Source: an uncultured Coriobacteriaceae bacterium | GTDB lineage: Bacteria; Actinomycetota; Coriobacteriia; Coriobacteriales; UMGS124 | NCBI GenBank assembly: GCA_900555105.1 | Contig: USJP01000101.1 | Location: forward strand, 1 to 6,355 | Length of the DNA: 6,355 bases | Direction: 5' to 3' | In this document: in pieces, positions 1-4,881 of the stretch | Position numbering within the stretch: position 1 is the stretch's first letter | How the letters are laid out: each line of letters starts with the position of its first letter | Notes under the pieces: model-generated | The model's database searches: none | The model's input: the letters and a program-made list of their open reading frames with translations, nothing else | What the model was told of the DNA's origin: nothing | Made by a program: the position numbers and the translations under genes

Positions 1-228
1 TCGGCGGTGGCCGTGCTCGATCGTTCCGAGTCGTTCGGCGGTGTGGGCGGCCCCGTCGCCGCCGAGGTGAAGGCTTCCATGTACGACGCGGGTCTCACCG
101 TGCCCGTGCGCGCCTACATGTATGGCCTGGGTGGCGCCGACCTCACCTGCCAGATCGTGCGCGACATCTACAACGAGCTCAAGGACCCCGCAAGCCTGCC
201 CAGCCTCACCTACAAGGGCAACCGCTAA
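1..228 (+). CDS. porA: Pyruvate:ferredoxin oxidoreductase alpha subunit, C-terminal fragment (5' end outside window)
   Basis: Open from the first base and ending in TAA at 226-228, so only the last 75 residues are present. The segment AVLDRSESFGGVGGPVAAEV followed by a GLGGAD element matches the C-terminal domain of the alpha subunit of 2-oxoacid:ferredoxin oxidoreductases (VLDR, SFG and GLGG-D signatures), the part that packs against the TPP-binding beta subunit. In the complex it helps form the site where pyruvate is decarboxylated and passed to CoA with electrons going to ferredoxin. The complete porB follows after 16 nt, so the two are almost certainly co-transcribed; gamma and delta subunits are probably upstream, out of view. 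The pyruvate assignment rests mainly on the porB sequence, and a related 2-oxoacid (for example 2-oxoisovalerate) is the alternative. The GTG at position 7 is an internal codon, not a start. Confidence 0.88.
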   Translation, partial: SAVAVLDRSESFGGVGGPVAAEVKASMYDAGLTVPVRAYMYGLGGADLTCQIVRDIYNELKDPASLPSLTYKGNR

Positions 229-244
229 GAAAGGAGGACCTGCG

Positions 245-1192
245 ATGGCCAACCTCAAGCAACTCTCCGAGCTTCCCAGCCGTCTGGCCCCGGGTCACCG
301 CCTGTGCGGTGGCTGCGGCGCCTCCATCGCCGTCCGTCAGGTGCTCATGGGTGCCGGCGACACGCCCGTCGTCGTCTCCAGCGCCACGGGATGCCTGGAG
401 GTCTCTACGACGGTCTATCCGTACAACTCCTGGGACGTTCCCTTCATCCACAACGCCTTCGAGAACTCCGCTGCGACCCTGTCGGGCGTCGAGGCCGCTT
501 TTAAGGCTCTCAAGCGCGCCGGCAAGATCGACCCCGACAAGAAGGTCAAGTTCATCGCCTTCGGCGGCGACGGCGGTACCTACGACATCGGCCTGCAGTC
601 GCTGTCGGGCGCCATGGAGCGCGGCCACGACATGGTGTACGTGTGCTACGACAACGGCGCGTACATGAACACGGGCATCCAGCGCTCCGGCGCCACCCCC
701 TACGGCGCCTGGACCACCACTTCCGAGGTGGGCTCGTGCGGCCTGGGCAAGATGCAGCGTCGCAAGGACCTCACGTCCATCCTCGCTGCGCACCACATCC
801 CCTATATCGCACAGACTTCCGTCAGCCACTGGCAAGACCTCGTGCGCAAGGCGGAGAAGGCCATCAACACCGACGGCCCCGCGTTCATTAACATCCTCGC
901 CCCCTGTCCTCGCGGTTGGCGCATTCCCTTCGACATGACCGTGGAGATTGCGCGTCTGGGCGTGGAGACCAACTTCTGGCCGCTCTTCGAGGTGGAGAAC
1001 GGCGTGTGGAGCCTCACCGAGCAGCGCCGCGTGAAGCCGGTCGAGGAGTTCCTCAAGCCCCAGGGCCGCTTCAAGCATATGTTCAAGCCGGGCAACGAGT
1101 GGATGGTCGCCGAGTGCCAGGCTCAGACCGACGCCAATCTGGCATACCTGCGCGCCATGGTGAAGGGCACGCAGCCCCAGGCGCAGGAGTAA
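245..1192 (+). CDS. porB: Pyruvate:ferredoxin oxidoreductase beta subunit (TPP- and 4Fe-4S-binding)
   Basis: 315 residues, the usual PorB size. ATG at 245 is chosen because AAGGAGG (231-237) sits 7 nt upstream; the frame is open further upstream but that part overlaps porA. The protein binds thiamine diphosphate and the proximal 4Fe-4S cluster of the enzyme that converts pyruvate + CoA to acetyl-CoA + CO2 with reduced ferredoxin in the cytoplasm. Visible motifs: LCGGCGA (Cys21, Cys24), ATGCLEV (Cys50) and APCPRGW (Cys221), the four expected cluster ligands; YPYNSWDVPFIHNAFEN at 58-74; the TPP/Mg motif GGDGGTYDIG at 107-116; and YDNGAYMNTGIQRSGATPYG at 135-154. Most homologues I know have Glu where this has Gly138 (DNEAYMNTG). 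A strong terminator follows at 1225-1263, so porB ends the operon. The family call is firm; substrate preference is inferred from likeness to pyruvate enzymes. Confidence 0.95.
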   Translation: MANLKQLSELPSRLAPGHRLCGGCGASIAVRQVLMGAGDTPVVVSSATGCLEVSTTVYPYNSWDVPFIHNAFENSAATLSGVEAAFKALKRAGKIDPDKKVKFIAFGGDGGTYDIGLQSLSGAMERGHDMVYVCYDNGAYMNTGIQRSGATPYGAWTTTSEVGSCGLGKMQRRKDLTSILAAHHIPYIAQTSVSHWQDLVRKAEKAINTDGPAFINILAPCPRGWRIPFDMTVEIARLGVETNFWPLFEVENGVWSLTEQRRVKPVEEFLKPQGRFKHMFKPGNEWMVAECQAQTDANLAYLRAMVKGTQPQAQE

Positions 1193-1224
1193 CTGCGCGC
1201 CTGCATTAAGACTGGTGATTTTTA

Positions 1225-1263
1225 GGCGGGAACCTGCGGTTTTGCGTGGGTTCCCGCCTTTTT
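1225..1263 (+). terminator. Intrinsic terminator of the por operon
   Basis: A perfect 10-bp stem, GGCGGGAACC (1225-1234) with GGTTCCCGCC (1249-1258), encloses a 14-nt loop and is followed by TTTTT (1259-1263). The sequence left of the stem is T-rich rather than A-rich, so it should act only on plus-strand transcription. It lies 32 nt after the porB stop codon and separates porB from the next gene. Confidence 0.9.
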
Positions 1264-1371
1264 GTGTGCTTGGATAGAAGGGTGCCCGGCGGGGTACACG
1301 GTGCGAACCCCGGGGTGCTGCAGGGGCGGGCCTCGCAGGTTTGTTGGGACACGAAGGTTTGGAGGCACGGC

Positions 1372-2280
1372 ATGGCTCAAGAAGAGAAGAAGGCGGGCGT
1401 GGCCGGCAAGGTCGTGCTTGTCATAGTGCTGGCGCTCATCGTTGCGGTGGGCGTGTTTGCGGGCATGCTGTATTCGTCCTACCAACGCATCATGCCGTTT
1501 GCGTCTCAGATAGAGGCATCGGCCGCAACCATCGAGGAGCGCGCGCAGGCCTATGACGTCGACGGGGTCACCTCGGAGCTTGCCCAGGTCGACTCCGCGC
1601 TTGACGGCATTGCGGCCGAGCTCGATGGGGGTGTGTGGGATGTGGCGGCGTGCGTGCCCGTGCTTGGCGAAGATGTGCGCGGTGCCCGTACGCTTGCGGC
1701 TGTGGGGCAAGACGTCATGGCAAGCATCGTCATGCCGGTGTCCGACGCCGCGCGGACGCTGCCTTCCGGCGTGTTGGACTCGCTGGGCAAGGGCCTTGTG
1801 AGCGCGACGATGGGTGTCACGGGCGAGTTTGTCCTGTCGGGAGCAAACGATGTGGCGAATGCATTGGCTGGCATCGACGGCATGGTTGAGACGCTGCGTG
1901 CCGCGGGCCCCAGCCTCGATGCCGACGCCCGGCAGTTGGCTGCGCTCAGTGACTTCCATTTTGACGAGCTCAACCAGGCACGCGACGAGCTTGCCGGTAT
2001 GGTGGACGACCTTAGGAGCGCGCTCGACCAAATCTCGCCTGCGCTTGAAGGTTATGCGAGCGCCAAGCAAGTAGTGAACGATGCGGCTGACGCAGCAGGT
2101 CAAGTCGCCGGTCAAATTGCCGATGCGGCTGGTCAGGCCCTGGGCGAGGCGGCCGATGCCGTGAACCAGGCCTTCCCTGAGGCTGCGAAGAAGGCACAGG
2201 ATTTGGTGGACGGCGCCAAGGAGTTCGGCGAAGGTGCCAAGAGCTTCGCCGATGGCGTGCGCGACGCGGTTTTGGGCTAG
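1372..2280 (+). CDS. Membrane-anchored protein with DUF4012-type N-terminal region and Ala-rich 11-mer repeat tail
   Basis: 302 residues. The frame opens at GTG 1246, but that start lies inside the por terminator; ATG 1372 has GGAGG (1361-1365) 6 nt upstream and is preferred. Residues 2-13 are charged and a hydrophobic helix spans about 14-34, giving an N-in signal anchor with the rest probably outside the cell. Residues 45-108, with Trp89 and VPVLGEDVRGART (95-107), resemble the membrane-proximal segment that precedes the DUF4012 domain in actinobacterial envelope proteins; the DUF4012 domain itself is missing. Residues 100-235 look alpha-helical. Residues 240-302 form an amphipathic 11-residue repeat (DAAGQVAGQIA, DAAGQALGEAA, DAVNQAFPEAA, then degenerate units). 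No catalytic motif is visible and the function is unknown; a structural or scaffolding role at the envelope is only a guess. It is probably monocistronic, converging on tlyA with a 15-nt gap. Confidence 0.85.
   Translation: MAQEEKKAGVAGKVVLVIVLALIVAVGVFAGMLYSSYQRIMPFASQIEASAATIEERAQAYDVDGVTSELAQVDSALDGIAAELDGGVWDVAACVPVLGEDVRGARTLAAVGQDVMASIVMPVSDAARTLPSGVLDSLGKGLVSATMGVTGEFVLSGANDVANALAGIDGMVETLRAAGPSLDADARQLAALSDFHFDELNQARDELAGMVDDLRSALDQISPALEGYASAKQVVNDAADAAGQVAGQIADAAGQALGEAADAVNQAFPEAAKKAQDLVDGAKEFGEGAKSFADGVRDAVLG
2089..2277 (+). repeat. Hendecad (11-residue) coding repeat at the 3' end of the membrane-anchored protein
   Basis: Residues 240-302 of the protein starting at 1372 divide into 11-residue units: DAAGQVAGQIA, DAAGQALGEAA, DAVNQAFPEAA, KKAQDLVDGAK, EFGEGAKSFAD and a partial GVRDAVLG. 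The first three units keep D-A at positions 1-2 and Ala/Gly-rich positions elsewhere; the later units keep only the pattern of small and hydrophobic positions. An 11-residue period corresponds to three helix turns, as in right-handed coiled coils and LEA-type amphipathic helices. The DNA copies have diverged, so this is protein-level periodicity rather than a recent tandem duplication. Confidence 0.6.
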
Positions 2281-2295
2281 AAGCTGCGCGGAGCG

Positions 2296-3108
2296 TTAGT
2301 CATTAAGTTCGACATGCGCCTTGTGTACGACGCGGGTGATGAGGTCGGCGTTCACACGCCCCTCGTCGCCTGCGTCTTTTTGTAGGAACATGAGGTACTC
2401 GATGTTGCCCTCGGGGCCCTTGATGGGCGAGTGGGTGAGGTCGAGCACGGCAAAGCCTGCCTGTCGTGCCTGTTCGACCACACAGGTGAGCACATCGCGG
2501 TGGACCTGCGGGTCTTTGACGACGCCGCGCTTGCCTACATGCTCGGGACCTGCCTCGAACTGCGGCTTCACGAGGCAGACGGCGTGGGCCCCGGTATGGA
2601 TGAGCCCGGCGAGGCTCGGCAGCACCTTGCCCAGGGAGATGAACGAGACGTCTGATCCCAAAAAGTCAGCTTCTGCGCCGAGGAGCTCTGGGGTGGCCAG
2701 GCGGATGTCGAGGCCTTCGAGGCTCGTGACGCGCTCATCTGCCACAAGGCTTTCGTGCAGCTGGTCGTGACCCACGTCGATGGACCACACATGCGCCGCG
2801 CCTGCCTGAAGCATGCAGTCGGTGAAGCCGCCCGTGGAGGCGCCGGCATCAACGCAGCGCAGGCCACTCAAGTCGATGCCCCACACCTCGAGCGCACGCG
2901 CCAACTTCAACCCGCCGCGTCCCACGAAGGGGATGGCGCAACCGCGCACCTCGAGTTTGTCGACAGGCGTCACCATGGCGCTCGCCTTGGTGCAGACCTG
3001 GCCGTTCACATAGACGAGGCCCTGCGCGATGGCTGCCTTGGCCTTTTCGCGCGAAGGGCATTTGCCGAGTTTGGCAAGCACGAGGTCGAGCCGTGCGGTG
3101 GGGGTCAT
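2296..3108 (-). CDS. tlyA: TlyA family rRNA 2'-O-methyltransferase (S4 + FtsJ-like)
   Basis: 270 residues, close to actinobacterial TlyA. ATG at 3108 is chosen because the S4 domain begins immediately (TARLDLVLAKLGKCPSREKA), an AAGGA lies about 7 nt upstream, and the start overlaps the previous stop as ATGA. Residues 1-60 are an S4 RNA-binding domain; 63-69 (GRGGLKL) begin the Rossmann methyltransferase; VDAGASTGGFTD (86-97) is SAM motif I; SDVSFISL (152-159) is motif IV; LVKPQFE (179-185) follows. Lys68, Asp153, Lys181 and Glu237 fit the K-D-K-E catalytic tetrad of TlyA/FtsJ enzymes. Family members transfer a methyl group from SAM to a ribose 2'-OH in 23S rRNA, and in some bacteria also 16S rRNA, which affects capreomycin/viomycin sensitivity. 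Older databases call it hemolysin A. Whether this one modifies one or both rRNAs cannot be read from the sequence. It ends 15 nt from the convergent upstream gene with no obvious terminator. Confidence 0.95.
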   Translation of the reverse strand: MTPTARLDLVLAKLGKCPSREKAKAAIAQGLVYVNGQVCTKASAMVTPVDKLEVRGCAIPFVGRGGLKLARALEVWGIDLSGLRCVDAGASTGGFTDCMLQAGAAHVWSIDVGHDQLHESLVADERVTSLEGLDIRLATPELLGAEADFLGSDVSFISLGKVLPSLAGLIHTGAHAVCLVKPQFEAGPEHVGKRGVVKDPQVHRDVLTCVVEQARQAGFAVLDLTHSPIKGPEGNIEYLMFLQKDAGDEGRVNADLITRVVHKAHVELND

Positions 3109-3428
3109 TTCGTTTCCTTCGACGAGGTTTTGGCGCGCATGTGCCATGCGATGATGCGCACAATGATGAAGATGATGGCAAAGAGGGCCGCGCTGACGTC
3201 GGCGACCTCAAGCACGTAGGTGTTGTTCTCAAAGAGGGCGTAGAGCATGACGAGGGTGAACGCGACGGCAAGCGCGCCATTCACGACACTCAGCACCTTG
3301 ATCAAAATGCGGCGGGCTTTGTCGCGCGTGCTCGTGGCCACAAGGAGGCCGTAGAGCAGCGCCGTCACGCCGGCCACGACTGCCAGCACAGGCAGCACGC
3401 GAATGAGTCTGATGAGCACGTTTACCAT
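3105..3428 (-). CDS. Small three-helix membrane protein, unknown function, co-transcribed with tlyA
   Basis: 107 residues. The frame continues upstream to 3473, but ATG 3428 is preferred: GGAGGT (3439-3434) lies 5 nt upstream, and the upstream residues are polar and unlike the rest. Hydrophobic helices span about 11-31, 44-66 and 75-95. The loop at 32-43 (TSTRDKARRILI) and the C-terminal tail after residue 97 (MRAKTSSKETK) are basic. By the positive-inside rule both should be cytoplasmic, giving an N-out, C-in topology. No family motif is recognisable to me. Its TGA stop overlaps the tlyA ATG (ATGA, 3105-3108), which implies one transcript and translational coupling. It has no evident catalytic residues, so any link to ribosome modification would be by co-expression only. 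Confidence 0.8.
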   Translation of the reverse strand: MVNVLIRLIRVLPVLAVVAGVTALLYGLLVATSTRDKARRILIKVLSVVNGALAVAFTLVMLYALFENNTYVLEVADVSAALFAIIFIIVRIIAWHMRAKTSSKETK

Positions 3429-3490
3429 GGGGCACCTCCCGCTTGCCGTTTGCATAGGATACTTGATGCGCACTGCCGCGCGTCTGTAAA

Positions 3491-3517
3491 AGCGGCTATA
3501 AAAAAACGAAAGCCGCT
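3491..3517. other. Short stem-loop with A-rich loop
   Basis: AGCGGCT (3491-3497) and AGCCGCT (3511-3517) are perfectly complementary, with a 13-nt loop containing seven consecutive A. Read on the minus strand the stem is followed by TTTT, so it could be a weak leftward terminator, but no leftward gene reads into it. TATAAA (3497-3502), at the edge of the loop, could instead be a plus-strand -10 element with a poor -35 (CTGCCG, 3473-3478, 18 nt away). The role is undecided. Confidence 0.3.
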
Positions 3518-3558
3518 CGACTCCTCATCGAACTGGCCTTCGTCCCTTGGGAGGGTGA

Positions 3559-3690
3559 ATGTATGTGCGAGGAAATGACCTCGCGATGGGCTGCAATCCT
3601 TTGGATGCAACTGAAGAAATAGTAGCAAGTGTGATATATGCAACAATAGAACTGCGCAAATTGCCATATACTCATACCAAGTTGTACTAA
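3559..3690 (+). CDS. Candidate 43-residue small ORF upstream of the regulator
   Basis: ATG at 3559 follows a strong GGGAGGG (3549-3555) by 3 nt and opens 43 codons ending in TAA at 3688-3690. The product starts MYVRGNDLAMGCNPLDATEE and continues with a likely amphipathic helix, IVASVIYATIELRKLPYTHT, then KLY. I do not recognise it. In its favour: its ribosome binding site, CCTTGGGAGGG (3545-3555), is an exact copy of the one before the regulator (3724-3734), with the same 3-nt spacing to the start codon, and the peptide has a plausible composition. Against it: it is short, and base and codon use (three ATA codons, AT-rich) differ from the neighbours. It ends 47 nt before the regulator's GTG, so it could be a leader peptide, a small partner protein, the remnant of a larger gene, or chance. 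Confidence 0.4.
   Translation: MYVRGNDLAMGCNPLDATEEIVASVIYATIELRKLPYTHTKLY
3632..3640 (+). promoter_or_regulatory. Possible extended -10 promoter element for the regulator
   Basis: TG (3632-3633), one base, then TATATG (3635-3640) resembles an extended -10 box. The -35 position holds only CTGAAG (3611-3616, 18-nt spacing), a poor match. A second candidate is TTGCCA (3661-3666) with TACTAA (3685-3690) 18 nt downstream. Both lie in the AT-rich stretch and inside the candidate small ORF, so if either is used the regulator can be transcribed without that ORF. Neither is strong. Confidence 0.25.
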
Positions 3691-3702
3691 CATGTACCAA
3701 CT
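3680..3702. promoter_or_regulatory. Imperfect inverted repeat, candidate operator of the regulator
   Basis: AGTTGTAC (3680-3687), a 6-nt centre, and GTACCAACT (3694-3702) form an inverted repeat broken by one extra C. In addition, TACCAA occurs at 3675-3680 and again 20 bp on at 3695-3700, which places both on the same DNA face. The site is 36-58 nt before the GTG of a helix-turn-helix protein and overlaps a candidate -10, the usual place for an autoregulatory operator. Binding by that protein is inference. Confidence 0.35.
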
Positions 3703-3737
3703 ATGCACAGTGTTGAGCGCTAGCCTTGGGAGGGCTT

Positions 3738-4778
3738 GTGGCTGAAAACATAGATGCCGCCGATCAGGCGCAGGCATTGCCCGCGCAGCGTATCGAGGCG
3801 ACCGACTTGGGCTTTGCCCAAGGCGATGCCCTGCGCGTGGAGGATGTCACACGCATCCTGCACGTGAGCAGGAACACCGTATATAAACTGGCCCGCACAG
3901 GTGAGCTGCCGTCGTATCGCGTGGGCAGGCAGATGCGCTTTCGCTATGACGACGTACGCGCGCGGCTTGAGAGCGTTGCTGCCAGCCAGGAGACGAAGGC
4001 CGCTGTTGCCTCGGGGGCAGACGAGCCGAGTGATGTGCCTGTTCCAGGCGACGTGCTCGATGAGGTACCGTCGTGGGTGCGTGGCTCCATCGTCGTGGGC
4101 GGCCAGGAAATCGTGGCTGACATGCTGGCGAACTACCTGGCAGGATTGGGTGTCAAAGCACTGCGCTGTCACACAAACGACTATATGAGCCTTGCGCGCA
4201 TGTACACCGGTGGCGCTCATGCTGCGGTTGTGGGTCTGTGGAGCGAGCGCGACTGTGCCTACAATGCGCCGTATCTGCGCACGCTCCTGCCTGGTGTGCC
4301 TGCCATCTCGTTTAGGCTGTTCAAGCGCCAAGTTGGTTTCACGGTAGCCGCAGGCAACCCCCTGAGTCTCTATGAATGGGGCGACCTGCTCAAACCCGGT
4401 GTTGTCATCGCAAACCGCGAGCGCGGTGCGGGCCCCCGTGTGCTGCTTGACGAGAAGCTCAAGTATCTCGAGGCGCGTGCCGACGCTTTGGAAGGGTACG
4501 ACCGTCCTGCCGCCTCGGAACTGGCTCAGGCCCTCATGGTGTCGCGCGGTCTTGCAAACGTCGCTGTCACCTCAGCCAAGCCGGTCCGTCAACTGAGGGG
4601 TCTGGAGTTTGTTTCCATGCAGGAAGAAGCCGTTGACCTTGTGGTTCTCAAGACGCCTGCTACCGCTTCTTTCATCAAGGCTGCCCGCAGCCTTTTGCGC
4701 ACAGCTGCCTTTAGGAGCGAGTTTGATACGACGCTGTATGAGACGAAGCTTATGGGCGAACCCGTCTACGAATGCTGA
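3738..4778 (+). CDS. One-component regulator: excisionase-type HTH fused to molybdate-binding-like (COG1910/PBP) domain
   Basis: 346 residues from GTG 3738, which has GGAGG (3729-3733) 4 nt upstream; the TTG at 3726 overlaps that ribosome binding site and is rejected. Residues 31-78 form an excisionase/MerR-like helix-turn-helix (ALRVEDVTRILHVSRNTVYK, then GELPSYRVGRQMRFRYDDV). A linker (79-112) rich in Ala, Glu, Asp and Pro follows. Residues 115-340 match the periplasmic-binding-protein-like domain seen in cytoplasmic molybdate-responsive regulators: GSIVVGG (116-122), GGAHAAVVG (158-166), AYNAPYL (174-180), QVGFTVAAGNP (198-208), DLLKPG (216-221), NRERGAGPRVLLD (226-238), then GYDRP and LRGLEFVSMQEEAVDLVV. 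No signal peptide is present, so it should bind a small ligand in the cytoplasm and control transcription. Two ligand-site signatures differ from the family: GSGTR is GAGPR here and the TH-AVA motif is lost, so the ligand may not be molybdate. No molybdenum gene is in the window; targets are unknown, autoregulation is plausible. Confidence 0.85.
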   Translation: MAENIDAADQAQALPAQRIEATDLGFAQGDALRVEDVTRILHVSRNTVYKLARTGELPSYRVGRQMRFRYDDVRARLESVAASQETKAAVASGADEPSDVPVPGDVLDEVPSWVRGSIVVGGQEIVADMLANYLAGLGVKALRCHTNDYMSLARMYTGGAHAAVVGLWSERDCAYNAPYLRTLLPGVPAISFRLFKRQVGFTVAAGNPLSLYEWGDLLKPGVVIANRERGAGPRVLLDEKLKYLEARADALEGYDRPAASELAQALMVSRGLANVAVTSAKPVRQLRGLEFVSMQEEAVDLVVLKTPATASFIKAARSLLRTAAFRSEFDTTLYETKLMGEPVYEC

Positions 4779-4781
4779 CGC

Positions 4782-4881
4782 GGGCCGCTGTGGCACGTCA
4801 TCTGCGGCGTTGCTTTGAGGCTCGCGTACCTTAGTACGCCACGCCTCAAAGCGCCTTGCAGCTGACGCACCACAGCGACCC
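4782..4881. repeat. 100-nt imperfect long inverted repeat (cruciform/hairpin-forming)
   Basis: The arms are 4782-4829 and 4834-4881 around a CTTA loop. From the tip outward: GCGTAC/GTACGC (6 bp), a small internal loop, GCTTTGAGGC/GCCTCAAAGC (10 bp, 4812-4821 with 4843-4852), a loosely paired stretch, CTGC/GCAG (4802-4805 with 4858-4861), CGTCA/TGACG (4796-4800 with 4863-4867), CGCTGTGG/CCACAGCG (4786-4793 with 4870-4877) and GGG/CCC. About 36 Watson-Crick pairs are possible. It starts 3 nt after the regulator's stop codon. No T-run follows, so it is not a standard terminator; it may stabilise the mRNA 3' end or be a REP/MITE-like element. Confidence 0.8.

Larger units (their letters stand above)
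3429..3737. other. Divergent intergenic region with AT-rich core
   Basis: This 309-nt gap separates the leftward tlyA operon from the rightward regulator, so it must carry promoters for both. From about 3590 to 3715 the DNA is much richer in A and T than the GC-rich surroundings. It contains a candidate small ORF (3559-3690), a short hairpin GCGAGG/CCTCGC (3567-3584), a 7-bp hairpin AGCGGCT/AGCCGCT (3491-3517) with an A-rich loop, an 11-bp direct repeat (3545-3555 and 3724-3734) and an inverted repeat (3680-3702). I find no tRNA or known riboswitch pattern. The leftward promoter is not clear: TATCCT on the minus strand near 3463-3458 is the best -10, but no good -35 lies at the proper distance. 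Confidence 0.6.

Noticed and set aside
206..1078. 290-codon open frame on the minus strand opposite porB
   Set aside because: It is the mirror of a well-supported porB reading frame; its translation is His/Arg/Ala/Gly-rich with no motif. Long antisense frames are common in GC-rich genes.
1270..1298. Promoter TTGGAT / GGTACA before the 302-residue protein
   Set aside because: The -10 match is too poor to list. A promoter must lie between 1264 and 1371, but I cannot place it from sequence alone.
1307..1316. Palindrome ACCCCGGGGT as an operator
   Set aside because: A 10-bp G/C palindrome is expected by chance in such GC-rich DNA and has no partner repeat nearby.
1246..1371. Upstream GTG start for the 302-residue protein
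   Set aside because: It lies in the por terminator hairpin and would put over 40 extra residues before the charged-plus-hydrophobic anchor. ATG 1372 has a well-placed GGAGG.
1222..2115. 297-codon open frame on the minus strand opposite the membrane-anchored protein
   Set aside because: It has no ribosome binding site that I could see, a His/Arg-rich composition without domains, and crosses the por terminator. The plus-strand frame has a good start, a membrane anchor and a recognisable N-terminal module.
3545..3620. Cobalamin or molybdenum-cofactor riboswitch in the leader
   Set aside because: GGGTGAAT and a 6-bp hairpin were suggestive, but the conserved cobalamin elements (B12 box, CCCGC-ACUGU) are missing, and I could not match the Moco motif from memory. 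An Infernal search against Rfam would decide.
3422..3777. Minus-strand frames of about 92 codons across the divergent intergenic region
   Set aside because: No ribosome binding sites; they overlap the regulator start, its ribosome binding site and the candidate operator, and the peptides look random.
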